Shown here in pieces: positions 9,175 to 17,476 of a DNA stretch of 64,000 nucleotides; the first letter of the stretch is position 1; each line of letters opens with the position of its first letter. A program made the translations under genes and the position numbers. Source of the stretch: Lachnospiraceae bacterium (lineage in GTDB: Bacteria > Bacillota > Clostridia > Lachnospirales > Lachnospiraceae); assembly GCA_017624495.1 (NCBI GenBank), contig JAGAMY010000039.1:1-64000 (forward strand), written 5' to 3'. The notes beneath the pieces are model-generated. The model was given only the letters and a program-made list of their open reading frames with translations. It was not told the DNA's origin and searched no databases.

Positions 9175-9774
9175 TTATCTTAACGCCGCCTTTAACGCTT
9201 TTGACACCGCACTTCCAATAACAAAGCATACCAATGCTTCTACTAAACCATTCAAACCCACAAATGCAATCACAAACATAAACGGATTTGCTGCTCCCAT
9301 GGTCTCTACTAAATTCTGAATATAATCTGTATTATAAAAAAACAGCACCATAAAGCCCATGAAGAATGTTGTATTCAAAAGCGGTGCACACAGATTTGCT
9401 GCTACCAAAGCACCTTTTTTCATAAATTTCACTTTTACAAATGCTTTGTACAATATACCTGTCAGCCAGCCCATAAGTGTTCTTGCCACAACACATACCA
9501 CAAAAGTAGCCAATGGATTTATACTAAAAAGGGCTGCTCCTAATGCACTCATTCCCATCATCCAGCGGGATAAACTCATCAGACCAAAGGCTGCTCCTAA
9601 GATTGCACCTGCACCAGGTCCTAAGGTTACTGCGCCAACTGCTACAGGTACAACTACCGTCGTAATTTCAAAACCGAAGGTTTTAATATATCCCAATGGG
9701 GTATAGGATAAGATAGCAACTACGGCAATTAACAGTGCCAATTCTACATATTCTTTTGTTGTATACTTTTTCAT
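9175..9774 (-). CDS. panT: ECF transporter S component, probable pantothenate transporter
   Basis: 199 residues with about six hydrophobic segments and short loops, the pattern of ECF-type substrate-binding (S) subunits that share a common energising module (EcfA/A'/T) encoded elsewhere. The gene begins 14 bases after coaBC on the same strand, with AGGAG before the ATG. CoaBC uses the product of pantothenate kinase, so the neighbour suggests that the imported vitamin is pantothenate (PanT). The sequence shows S-component character; the substrate is inferred from context. Confidence 0.75.
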   Translation of the reverse strand: MKKYTTKEYVELALLIAVVAILSYTPLGYIKTFGFEITTVVVPVAVGAVTLGPGAGAILGAAFGLMSLSRWMMGMSALGAALFSINPLATFVVCVVARTLMGWLTGILYKAFVKVKFMKKGALVAANLCAPLLNTTFFMGFMVLFFYNTDYIQNLVETMGAANPFMFVIAFVGLNGLVEALVCFVIGSAVSKALKAALR

Positions 9775-9788
9775 TGGTTATCTCCTCT

Positions 9789-11006
9789 TTACTTCTGTTT
9801 ACTTTCCCATATTTTTAATACATGGTCTAACAATGCATCCGCACAGGCTTCTTTTGTCAACATCCCTAAATCATACTCTCCATCCTTTGTTATTAACACC
9901 AGATGGTTTGTATCCACACCAAATCCTGCTCCGCTTTCACGGATACTGTTTGCTGCTATCATATCTACATTTTTCTTTGTAAGCTTCTGTCTGGAATTTT
10001 CCATGACATTTTCTGTTTCCATAGAAAAACCGCAGATACACTGATTTTCTGTTTTCTGACTGCCAAGCTGCGCTAAAATGTCTTTAGTACGTTCTAATTC
10101 AATAACCATATCACCATCTTTTTTCTTGGTCTTTTCCGTATTCACCTGCTTTGGACGATAATCTGCCACTGCTGCAGCTTTTATAATGATATCCTGTTTT
10201 ACTGCACGGCTTACAACCGCCTGATACATATCTTCTGCTGTGGTAATCGGTACGACATTTACCCCTTCCGGCACATTTAAGTTCACAGGTCCACTCACCA
10301 GCGTAACCTCTGCGCCTCTTTTTGCCGCCTGCTCTGCAATGGCATAACCCATTTTTCCGCTGGAATGATTGGTAATAAAACGAACCGGGTCTAAGCTTTC
10401 CCTTGTAGGTCCTGCGGTGACAAGGATATGACAACCAGCTAAATCCTGTGAAACCACTTCGTTTTCCAAAATTTTACGCACAATAGCATCCACTAATACC
10501 TGTTCCTCCGGTAATTTACCGATACCATCCACATCACAGGCTAAATGCCCTGTTGCCGGTTCGATAAACGTATAACCAAAGGATTTCAGACGCTTCATAT
10601 TCTCCTGTACAATCGGATTTGTATACATATGGGTATTCATTGCCGGTGCGATAAGTACAGGGCATGTGGCTGCCACAATGGTAGAAGAAAGTAAATCATC
10701 CGCTATACCATTTGCCATTTTTGCAATACTGTTTGCACTTGCAGGAGCTACCATAAGCAAATCTGCTGTCTGTCCTAAGGTTATATGGGCAATCTCCTTT
10801 GGATTGTTTCTGGAAAAATCATCCATAAGACATGGATTTTTTGTTAATGTTTCAAAGGTTATAGGGGTAATAAATTCTGCGCCACTTTCTGTTAAAATAA
10901 CATGTACATCACAATGCAGTTTTTTTAACATACTTGCCACATTTGCCATTTTGTAAGCAGCAATGCTTCCTGTTACACCAAGTACGACTTTTTTTCCTTT
11001 TAACAT
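9789..11006 (-). CDS. coaBC: Bifunctional phosphopantothenoylcysteine decarboxylase/synthetase
   Basis: 405 residues of normal length. The N-terminal CoaC half is an FMN-dependent decarboxylase: GSIAAYK near the start, the active-site His in IAHITL, the PASANSIAK loop, PAMN, and the Cys in the GHLACD flap. The C-terminal CoaB half (about 190-405) begins with ILVTAGPTRE and contains the TNHSSGKMG motif of phosphopantothenoylcysteine synthetase. Together they make 4'-phosphopantetheine from 4'-phosphopantothenate and cysteine in CoA synthesis. It is first in the operon with panT, behind a leader with a terminator (11027-11149). Confidence 0.95.
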   Translation of the reverse strand: MLKGKKVVLGVTGSIAAYKMANVASMLKKLHCDVHVILTESGAEFITPITFETLTKNPCLMDDFSRNNPKEIAHITLGQTADLLMVAPASANSIAKMANGIADDLLSSTIVAATCPVLIAPAMNTHMYTNPIVQENMKRLKSFGYTFIEPATGHLACDVDGIGKLPEEQVLVDAIVRKILENEVVSQDLAGCHILVTAGPTRESLDPVRFITNHSSGKMGYAIAEQAAKRGAEVTLVSGPVNLNVPEGVNVVPITTAEDMYQAVVSRAVKQDIIIKAAAVADYRPKQVNTEKTKKKDGDMVIELERTKDILAQLGSQKTENQCICGFSMETENVMENSRQKLTKKNVDMIAANSIRESGAGFGVDTNHLVLITKDGEYDLGMLTKEACADALLDHVLKIWESKQK

Positions 11007-11026
11007 AAATTTCTCCTTTTATGATT

Positions 11027-11149
11027 AAAAAAAGCCTGAACAAAAAATGTCCAGACACATAACAACAACTATCTCATTCTATGTACAGCACATATGGTGC
11101 TGCCACTTTTACTATATATGTTCTGGTACAGTTCTTATAGATACCGTCC
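11027..11149 (-). ncRNA. Candidate attenuated leader RNA of coaBC-panT
   Basis: A promoter (TTGCAA at 11179-11184, 17-base spacer, TACTAT at 11156-11161) would start an RNA near 11149. It holds a small perfect hairpin (CAGCAC/GTGCTG) and ends in an intrinsic terminator (stem 11049-11056 with 11034-11041, loop of seven, seven U) only some 20 bases before coaBC and just ahead of its ribosome site. The leader segment at 11118-11129 can pair with 11049-11060, which includes the 5' arm of the terminator, so an antiterminator form is possible. It resembles no riboswitch class I know. It could instead be a free-standing small RNA. Confidence 0.5.
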
Positions 11150-11155
11150 GCTTCG

Positions 11156-11184
11156 ATAGTAACATAGAATTTTTTTTATTGCAA
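11156..11184 (-). promoter_or_regulatory. Promoter ahead of the coaBC leader
   Basis: TTGCAA (11179-11184) and TACTAT (11156-11161) are separated by 17 bases. The -35 region sits in a perfect 22-base AT-rich palindrome at 11171-11192 that could be an operator. Confidence 0.55.
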
Positions 11185-11230
11185 TAAAAAAATCATGTAT
11201 AAAAAACTTCTCCCTGCACATAATACTATT

Positions 11231-11269
11231 GTTCCTGATGAAACGGAGCCCCCAACCGTTCACAGGAAC
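11231..11269. other. Long hairpin in the coaBC upstream region
   Basis: GTTCCTG (11231-11237) pairs with CAGGAAC (11263-11269), and inner segments GAAACGG and CCGTTC extend the stem to about 14 pairs around a C-rich loop. It lies upstream of the promoter at 11156-11184 in a region without a credible gene. Its function is unknown. The rest of 11057-11310 shows nothing else I can name. Confidence 0.45.
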
Positions 11270-11304
11270 TGCTACGAAAGATGCAAGAATACTTATCCTC
11301 CCCA

Positions 11305-11347
11305 AAAAAGGAAACTCCGGCACACCCTGCGGTGTGTCCGGGGTTTC
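11305..11347 (-). terminator. Strong terminator after the transglutaminase lipoprotein gene
   Basis: A 16- to 17-bp GC-rich stem (11331-11347 with 11311-11326) and a four-base loop are followed by six U on the minus strand. U-rich sequence on the other side may let it work in both directions. Confidence 0.9.
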
Positions 11348-11365
11348 TGATTTTTGTATTAAATA

Positions 11366-12673
11366 TTATATTTGAAAAATAACTACATTTTGCTCTTCAT
11401 CATATAAATAATATATGGTTGTAATTGTTTCGCAATAATCTGCAACATGCTGTTCCTTCACAAAATAGTCAATCACCATTTCACACATACTCGGTATAGA
11501 AAATTTCAATGCAACTTCTCCTCCACCGTTATCCCAGATTTCACTGAGCATAGAACCAATTTTTTCCGGCTGCCATTCCCTAAAATATAAGCCTTCCCGT
11601 ACAAAATAATTGTGCTCCATGCTGTTACATTCCGGCAATGCAAATCCCACATCTATCCGATGGGTTTTTCTTAGTTCTTTAGCAGACAACGCCAAATAAC
11701 TGTAATTTACATATTTATCCATGCCACTATCTGCATCCTTATATCTGGAATTTCCCCAGGTGGTGTCCATATAATAGTATTTCCCATCTAAACGAATCAG
11801 ATTCCACCCATGAGCGCCTCCGTTGGCATTGCCTTTGACAATTGCCGACTGTATTCCTGTTTTTTCCAAAAGATACTGGGTAGCACAGGCGTATCCCTGA
11901 CATACTGTGGAACGATTCAAAAATACACTGATAATATTTTGATTGTTTTCTGCAAAAGTATCATACTCCACATTTCTAATCAATGTTTCAAATACATACT
12001 TTGCCTTATCATAATCGGTATCCGTAACGGAGATTCCTGCTAAAAATTCTGCTGCCACAGCATCTATCTGCTTTTGTATACTCTCTCTTTCCTGTAGTTC
12101 CATTGTATACTGGGGTGAAACCTCCATACTCACCAATTTACCTCCCAGACTATACTGGGTATACGCATATCCCGATACCCAAAACAATCCACCATGGTCT
12201 GCAAAAATAGCTTCATATGCATTTTCTAATATATCCAAGTCTACGGTGGATACCTCCACCTTTTCCTTATGCGCTAAAATAGCCTCTAAAAGCTCGTGAT
12301 ATACCTGCTGTGTTGCGGTATCTAATGTCCCATAGACATAATTTTCCACCTCCATGGCAGGCACTTCCCAATTTTTTTCTGTTTCTTCATCTGTGGTGTT
12401 TTTCTCTGCCTCCGCTAAGGTATCTTCTGACTCTGTGGATGCGGCTTCTCTTAATTCTTTCTTTTGCTCTAAATTATCGTCTGCTGCACCTTCCACAGCT
12501 TCATCCGTTTCGTCTGTTTCTGTATTTTCCATATCTTCCGGCACAATTCCCATTTCCACAAAGTCAATACCATTTTGCTCCTCCGTTGCTTTCCGGTAAT
12601 CATTCGAGCTACACCCTAAAAGCTGTAGCATTATGCAGACTGCCAGTAATCCTAATGCCAGATATTTTTTCAT
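11366..12673 (-). CDS. Lipoprotein with transglutaminase-like domain
   Basis: 435 residues. An N-terminal signal ends in a lipobox (LLGC, Cys21), so it is anchored outside the membrane. A Glu/Thr-rich acidic stretch (about 40-105) acts as a linker. The C-terminal part has the transglutaminase-core pattern: Cys in STVCQGYA, His in GGAHGWN, and Asp in YMDTTWG. In bacteria this fold is often a cysteine peptidase or amidase acting on the cell wall or surface proteins. The substrate is unknown. It is transcribed alone, with a strong terminator after it. Confidence 0.85.
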   Translation of the reverse strand: MKKYLALGLLAVCIMLQLLGCSSNDYRKATEEQNGIDFVEMGIVPEDMENTETDETDEAVEGAADDNLEQKKELREAASTESEDTLAEAEKNTTDEETEKNWEVPAMEVENYVYGTLDTATQQVYHELLEAILAHKEKVEVSTVDLDILENAYEAIFADHGGLFWVSGYAYTQYSLGGKLVSMEVSPQYTMELQERESIQKQIDAVAAEFLAGISVTDTDYDKAKYVFETLIRNVEYDTFAENNQNIISVFLNRSTVCQGYACATQYLLEKTGIQSAIVKGNANGGAHGWNLIRLDGKYYYMDTTWGNSRYKDADSGMDKYVNYSYLALSAKELRKTHRIDVGFALPECNSMEHNYFVREGLYFREWQPEKIGSMLSEIWDNGGGEVALKFSIPSMCEMVIDYFVKEQHVADYCETITTIYYLYDEEQNVVIFQI

Positions 12674-12717
12674 ATAGTACTATCCTTTCTCTATTCTCTT
12701 CCATCACCCTCTATACT

Positions 12718-13980
12718 TTATAAGGTATACCATGCCCGCAAACATTCCACAAGGGATTCCATATCTTTCCTTCCCATCATTTCTCTTGCAGAATGCATGG
12801 CAAGTATCGGTACGCCCATATCCACCGTTGGAATTGGCAAAATGCTTGAAGCAATTGCACCAAGAGTACTGCCTCCCGGTGAATCCGAGCGGTTGACAAA
12901 TTTCTGATACGGTATCTGCTTTTTCTCACAAATCTGCTGCACAATGGCAATGGCTTCACAATCGGTAGCATAGGACTGGCTGCTGGCTTCTTTTATACAA
13001 AAACCACCGTTCATTACCGGCTGTGTTGTTATATCCATTTTTCCTGAATAATTTGGGTGCAGGGCATGTGCCACATCCACAGACAAAAGTCTGCTGCGGT
13101 AAATTGCAGTTTCGTCCTGAACAATCCGAAGCAGAATATCTCTAAGCAGTAAAGATGCTGCTCCTTGTTTTGTGCGGCTTCCTATTTCTTCATGGTCGAA
13201 AATTGCCGCAATATTGATGCCTTCTTTACGGTTTTCTTCTGAAATCCCCTGTAACAGGGCATATACAGATGTGATATTGTCTAATCTTGGACTGGAAATA
13301 AATTCCTCTTTTATACCTGTAAAAAATGGTTTTTCCGCTACATACACCGTTAATTCATAATCTAAGATATCTTCCTTTTTTACCTGTAGCTCTTCTGTGA
13401 TAAGCTCTAAAAAGAATTTTTCTTCCTTTTGTTCTTTTGAAATACAGCCAATAACAGGTAATAAATCCGTCTGTTTATTCAGCTCAATGCCCTTATTTAC
13501 TTCCCTATTCATATGAATCGCCAGATTCGGAATTGTCATTATCGGTCTTTGCAAATCTATACTGCAAATCTTCGGTGCAAAAACATTCTCACTTTTTACT
13601 GCCACTCTTCCGGCAATGGATAGTGGTCTGTCTAACCATGTGTTCCATATGCCGCCACCATAACATTCAATATTGACTTTTCCATAACCGGCAGTATAAA
13701 TTTCCGAATTAGGCTTCACTTTCAGACATGGGAAATCTGTATGGGCTGCGGCTATGCGTATATCGTCTGTTTTTTCATACTCTCTGCCAATGGTAAATGC
13801 CACCAGTGTTGTGTCATGATGTCGGATATAATATTTGCCGCCGGGTTGAATTTCCCATACTTCTTTCATATCTAGCGAAACAAAATTCTGTTCTTTTAAA
13901 TAGTCTTCTGCCATCTTTGTCACATGCACAGAAGATACGCCTCTTTCCAAAAACGTAAATAATTCATTCTCTTTATACAT
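12718..13980 (-). CDS. M18 family aminopeptidase
   Basis: 420 residues matching the M18 (aspartyl aminopeptidase) family throughout. AAHTDFPCLKVKP gives the first metal-binding His/Asp. DHEEIGSRTKQGA holds the catalytic Glu region. MHSAREMMG near the C-terminus gives a further metal ligand. It is a cytoplasmic di-zinc enzyme removing N-terminal, preferably acidic, residues from peptides. No signal peptide. It is divergent from the plus-strand gene at 14126. Confidence 0.92.
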   Translation of the reverse strand: MYKENELFTFLERGVSSVHVTKMAEDYLKEQNFVSLDMKEVWEIQPGGKYYIRHHDTTLVAFTIGREYEKTDDIRIAAAHTDFPCLKVKPNSEIYTAGYGKVNIECYGGGIWNTWLDRPLSIAGRVAVKSENVFAPKICSIDLQRPIMTIPNLAIHMNREVNKGIELNKQTDLLPVIGCISKEQKEEKFFLELITEELQVKKEDILDYELTVYVAEKPFFTGIKEEFISSPRLDNITSVYALLQGISEENRKEGINIAAIFDHEEIGSRTKQGAASLLLRDILLRIVQDETAIYRSRLLSVDVAHALHPNYSGKMDITTQPVMNGGFCIKEASSQSYATDCEAIAIVQQICEKKQIPYQKFVNRSDSPGGSTLGAIASSILPIPTVDMGVPILAMHSAREMMGRKDMESLVECLRAWYTL

Positions 13981-14056
13981 AATTCAATTACCTTTCCACA
14001 TGCTTTATCATTCTATTATAGCTATACAATGATATTATACAACAGTTTTCTTCTAT

Positions 14057-14085
14057 TTGAACTTTTCGGAAAAATATAGTAGAAT
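14057..14085 (+). promoter_or_regulatory. Promoter of the DUF5721-type gene
   Basis: TTGAAC (14057-14062), 17-base spacer, TAGAAT (14080-14085). Transcription would start near 14092, which rules out any coding start at 14057. Confidence 0.75.
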
Positions 14086-14125
14086 ACTCTCTAACATTAT
14101 ACAACATATGAATCGAGGTGCACCT

Positions 14126-14629
14126 TTGATTGCTTTAAAATTAACTGAAATCAAAACCTTTATGCATCAGCTTCTCTGCACAGAAATTTTTGACAATTTT
14201 CTGCTGTCAGAAGCAACTATTACCAAAGATGCTGCATTTACCATAGACGGACATTTTAACCGGGATTTTTATACCAAGGAAGAATTAGAAGAGCTGCAAC
14301 TGACCGATGCAAAAATTCTTCCCTATTCCATGCTGCGTCCTACCTGCTTTGAACTGATAAAAGGCAGACACACGCCTGTGTATTTTAAATTTATTCTGAT
14401 GCTTTCCCCGGAAAATATGGCACATACCCTTTCCCGTTCAGAAAGTGAACTTACCACCACAGATGTCCGTGGTATTCTTTTAAATATTACCTTTCAAAAC
14501 GGACAGCTTACATTGACAACAGGTATCTCCTATGCAAACTTTTCTTTAGACCATACCCTTGATAAAGAGTGGGATTTGATGCTGCAGAAATTCCTGTATA
14601 AACATGGCGTTTCTTTTGAAGAACTTTAG
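14126..14629 (+). CDS. DUF5721-like conserved protein of unknown function
   Basis: 167 residues from a TTG start preceded by GAGGTG with a five-base gap; the frame is open further upstream but overlaps the promoter. The opening IALKLTEIKTFM and the LLCTEIFDNFLL stretch resemble a Lachnospiraceae-specific family (DUF5721) with no known role; the family name is from memory. It is soluble, has no signal and no catalytic motif I can identify. It stands alone between the M18 peptidase and cspA. Confidence 0.7.
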   Translation: MIALKLTEIKTFMHQLLCTEIFDNFLLSEATITKDAAFTIDGHFNRDFYTKEELEELQLTDAKILPYSMLRPTCFELIKGRHTPVYFKFILMLSPENMAHTLSRSESELTTTDVRGILLNITFQNGQLTLTTGISYANFSLDHTLDKEWDLMLQKFLYKHGVSFEEL

Positions 14630-14638
14630 CCTAATTGC

Positions 14639-14667
14639 TTTACTTTTCCACCTTACTATGCTATAGT
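14639..14667 (+). promoter_or_regulatory. Promoter of cspA
   Basis: TTTACT (14639-14644), 17-base spacer, TATAGT (14662-14667). It leaves a leader of roughly 40 bases before the cold-shock gene. Confidence 0.7.
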
Positions 14668-14716
14668 GAGTTTATGCTGTAAAACGGCATAGATAAATAT
14701 ATTTGGAGGTACTACG

Positions 14717-14920
14717 ATGAACAAAGGTACAGTAAAATGGTTCAATAATCAGAAAGGTTATGGTTTCATCTCTGATGAAGCTGGTAACGATGTATTCGTT
14801 CATTACTCAGGACTCAACATGGAAGGCTTCAAATCTTTAGAAGAAGGCGCAGCTGTTGAATTCGAAGTAGTTGACGGAGCTAAAGGACCACAGGCAACAA
14901 ACGTAACTGTAGTAAAATAA
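14717..14920 (+). CDS. cspA: Cold-shock protein, CspA family
   Basis: 67 residues, the standard length of a single cold-shock domain. RNP1 (KGYGFI) and RNP2 (VFVHYS) RNA-binding motifs are present. It binds single-stranded nucleic acid and melts RNA structure to help translation. A strong GGAGG site precedes the ATG. The gene is monocistronic, with a terminator downstream at 15023. Confidence 0.97.
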   Translation: MNKGTVKWFNNQKGYGFISDEAGNDVFVHYSGLNMEGFKSLEEGAAVEFEVVDGAKGPQATNVTVVK

Positions 14921-15022
14921 TTCTTTACTACGCATTAATCAGCAACTTTTCAACGTACCTTTCTCATAATATATAAATTTCGATTTTTTATTTGGGTTAA
15001 GATGGTGAAACAGGAATTGATT

Positions 15023-15061
15023 AAAAAAAGACTGTCACAAGTTTTGTGGCAGTCTTTTTTT
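15023..15061. terminator. Bidirectional terminator between cspA and the membrane protein gene
   Basis: A stem of about 17 pairs (15023-15040 with 15044-15061, one G.U or mismatch) is flanked by A7 on the left and T7 on the right, so it can end the converging transcripts from both sides. Confidence 0.9.
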
Positions 15062-15064
15062 GCA

Positions 15065-15502
15065 CTATCTCTTTTTTTCATCCTGTTCTTTATTATACTG
15101 ATAAATTCGAAACATATAATATCCGATAATACCTAATATGCATGCCATAATCAGCAAGCTGTAGCCGTCATGAATATGCACACCTATAATATCTGCGATT
15201 CCCGGTACTAGCATACCTAAAATCAACAGAAATTTGCTATTTCTAATCATCCGAACTGCATATAAACGTACTTTTCCATATAAAGCTTCACTATTTCGTC
15301 CATTCAGCCATTCGGGATTTCTTTGCAAAAGTAATGTTCCTGCATAAAGCAAAAGTATTGGAGATACATGATACAGCAGCGTACTCCACTCGATTTCATA
15401 AAGCATACGATAATAAAACTGTAAACCTAAATAAAGCAAAACACCTGCTGCGGTAAGCGTTTCTATTACAACATCATAAATTTCCCATTTGTCTTTCTGC
15501 AT
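15065..15502 (-). CDS. Small four-helix membrane protein, unknown function
   Basis: 145 residues with about four hydrophobic segments (near 15-30, 43-60, 90-105 and 115-135) and charged, Lys/Glu-rich ends. I see no enzymatic or transporter signature. It is monocistronic, with a ribosome site GGAGG before the ATG. The gene is believable by length, RBS and the shared terminator; the role is unknown. Confidence 0.7.
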   Translation of the reverse strand: MQKDKWEIYDVVIETLTAAGVLLYLGLQFYYRMLYEIEWSTLLYHVSPILLLYAGTLLLQRNPEWLNGRNSEALYGKVRLYAVRMIRNSKFLLILGMLVPGIADIIGVHIHDGYSLLIMACILGIIGYYMFRIYQYNKEQDEKKR

Positions 15503-15648
15503 ATTTCCTCCATGTCAAACTCTCTCCTTTTCCTGCATGATTATACCAATTTCATAACAAAAAAACAATCTTCTGCTTCCTTCTTTTTTGTGCTATACTT
15601 AGTCGTTGTATAGAATTTTGATAATTTTCAGAGAGGAATACCTATAAG

Positions 15649-16317
15649 ATGTATATTCAATTAAATGGACAAGTCATTTACTATGAAAAAACCGGTGAAG
15701 GTTCACCCATTCTATTAGTACACGGAAACGGCGAGAGCATCAAAACCTTTGAAGTATTGATTCCTGCACTATCCAAAAAGCATACCGTCTACGCCTTAGA
15801 CAGCCGTGGCCATGGGAAAAGTGCCGCTGTAAGTGAATATCATTATGCAGATATGGCAGAAGATGTCGCAGCTTTTGTACAGGCACTGGATTTAGTAAAA
15901 CCTGCCTTTTACGGTTTTAGTGATGGTGGTATTGTGGGTCTGCTTGCAGCATCAAAATATCCCACCCTTTTTTCTGCATTAGCCATAAGCGGTGCTAATC
16001 TTACCCCTTCCGGCTGCAGATTAGCAGAACGTATCAAAGACCGCCTGCATTATATGAAAACAAAGGACCCTTTGACTAAGTTAATGATGACAGAACCCCA
16101 CATTACAAAAGAAGACCTTTCCAAAATCACAATCCCGACTCTTGTACTTGCCGGTGCAAAAGACTGTATTAAACGGAGTGAAACCAAACGGATTGCAGAT
16201 AATATTTCCGATTCCACTTTAAAAATTCTGCCGGGAGAGGATCATTTCAGTTATGTGGTAAAAAGTCCCAAACTATTTCCTATATTGGACGAATTTTTTT
16301 CTGCACATTGTTATTGA
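15649..16317 (+). CDS. Alpha/beta hydrolase
   Basis: 222 residues with the full hydrolase triad: nucleophile Ser91 in GFSDGG, Asp172 in GAKDCI, and His199 in EDHFSY, plus the HGNG oxyanion loop near residue 25. It has no lid of note and no signal peptide, so it is a small cytoplasmic esterase-like enzyme. The substrate cannot be told from sequence. GAGAGG precedes the ATG. Confidence 0.85.
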   Translation: MYIQLNGQVIYYEKTGEGSPILLVHGNGESIKTFEVLIPALSKKHTVYALDSRGHGKSAAVSEYHYADMAEDVAAFVQALDLVKPAFYGFSDGGIVGLLAASKYPTLFSALAISGANLTPSGCRLAERIKDRLHYMKTKDPLTKLMMTEPHITKEDLSKITIPTLVLAGAKDCIKRSETKRIADNISDSTLKILPGEDHFSYVVKSPKLFPILDEFFSAHCY

Positions 16318-16341
16318 AAATCAGTTCGCTTGTGCTATAAT
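16314..16341 (+). promoter_or_regulatory. Promoter of asnA
   Basis: TTGAAA (16314-16319), 16-base spacer, TATAAT (16336-16341); the -35 box overlaps the stop codon of the hydrolase gene. A short hairpin (CAGCC/GGCTG) lies in the leader. The leader is too short for a T-box. Confidence 0.65.
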
Positions 16342-16400
16342 ATTTTATCATGTACAGCCACATTCGGCTGTCAAATAAACAAATAAGGAGCAAATGAATC

Positions 16401-17411
16401 ATGGAGCATTTAACTATCCCAAAAGATTACCATTCACAGCTCAACCTGCATGATACGCAGATTGCCATCAAAACTGTAAAGGACTTTTTTCAGAACCTTT
16501 TGTCACTTCGCTTAAATCTTGAGCGTGTGTCCGCACCGCTTTTTGTAGACCCGAATTCCGGTCTGAATGACAATTTAAATGGTGTAGAACGTCCTGTTTC
16601 TTTTGGCATCAAAGAACAGAATGATAAACCGGCAGAGGTTGTCCATTCCCTTGCAAAATGGAAACGCTTTGCTTTGGCAAAATATGAGTTTCCTGTTGGT
16701 GAAGGTCTTTATACGGATATGAATGCGATTCGCCGTGATGAAGATACAGATAACATTCATTCTATTTTCGTAGACCAGTGGGACTGGGAAAAGGTTATCC
16801 GCAAGGAAGACCGTTCCTTAGACTTTTTAAAGGATACCGTTAAAAAGGTTTATCAGTGTCTGCGCAAAACAGAAAAATATATGTCCATTCAATATGATTA
16901 TATTGAAGAAATCCTTCCGCATGATATTTTCTTTGTAACTACCCGTGAGTTAGAGGAAATGTTCCCGGATTATACACCAAAGGAAAGAGAATATTACATA
17001 GCAAAGACCAAAGGTGCTGCCTGCATTATGCAGATTGGTGATAAGCTTGCCTGTGGCGAGCCGCATGATGGTCGTGCACCGGATTATGATGACTGGGCGA
17101 TTAATGCAGACATTATTGTCTACTATCCGGTTTTAGATATAGCATTAGAGCTCTCTTCCATGGGTGTCCGTGTAGATAAAGAGGCTTTATTATCCCAGTT
17201 AGAAAAAGCAGGATGTCCTGAACGGGCAGAGCTTCCATTCCAGAAAGCCATTATTAACGAAGAACTTCCTTATACCATCGGTGGTGGTATCGGTCAGTCC
17301 CGTATTTGTATGTTTTTCTTAAGAAAAGCGCATATCGGTGAAGTGCAGTGTTCCTTATGGCCTGAGGATATTGCAAAAGCCTGTGCCGAAAACGGTATTC
17401 AGTTATTATAA
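16401..17411 (+). CDS. asnA: Aspartate-ammonia ligase (asparagine synthetase A)
   Basis: 336 residues, the usual AsnA length. The sequence fits the family along its whole length, with the class II tRNA-synthetase-like fold seen in SAPLFVDPNSGLND, the VHSLAKWKRFAL stretch, and the C-terminal GGGIGQSRICMFFL motif. It makes asparagine from aspartate, ammonia and ATP. AAGGAG precedes the ATG. It has its own promoter and a strong terminator. Confidence 0.96.
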   Translation: MEHLTIPKDYHSQLNLHDTQIAIKTVKDFFQNLLSLRLNLERVSAPLFVDPNSGLNDNLNGVERPVSFGIKEQNDKPAEVVHSLAKWKRFALAKYEFPVGEGLYTDMNAIRRDEDTDNIHSIFVDQWDWEKVIRKEDRSLDFLKDTVKKVYQCLRKTEKYMSIQYDYIEEILPHDIFFVTTRELEEMFPDYTPKEREYYIAKTKGAACIMQIGDKLACGEPHDGRAPDYDDWAINADIIVYYPVLDIALELSSMGVRVDKEALLSQLEKAGCPERAELPFQKAIINEELPYTIGGGIGQSRICMFFLRKAHIGEVQCSLWPEDIAKACAENGIQLL

Positions 17412-17423
17412 AATTAGCAGTAA

Positions 17424-17476
17424 AAAAACACCGGAACATTATTCCCATATTTTCAGAATAATGTTCCGGTGTTTTT
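17424..17476. terminator. Bidirectional terminator between asnA and nfo
   Basis: A perfect 17-bp stem (17428-17444 with 17456-17472), extended by A/T pairs to 21, and flanked by A and T tracts, separates the two convergent genes. Confidence 0.95.

Noticed and set aside
11135..11323. 62-codon open frame on the minus strand upstream of coaBC
   Set aside because: It has no ribosome site, runs through the long hairpin and AT palindrome, overlaps the predicted coaBC promoter, and begins inside the terminator of the preceding gene.
12310..12723. 137-codon plus-strand frame
   Set aside because: It is antisense to the acidic linker of the lipoprotein gene; its Leu/Pro-rich composition is the mirror of Glu/Thr-rich codons.
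16342..16400. Possible T-box leader for asnA
   Set aside because: The leader is about 50 bases, far too short, and lacks the T-box sequence. Only a small hairpin is present.
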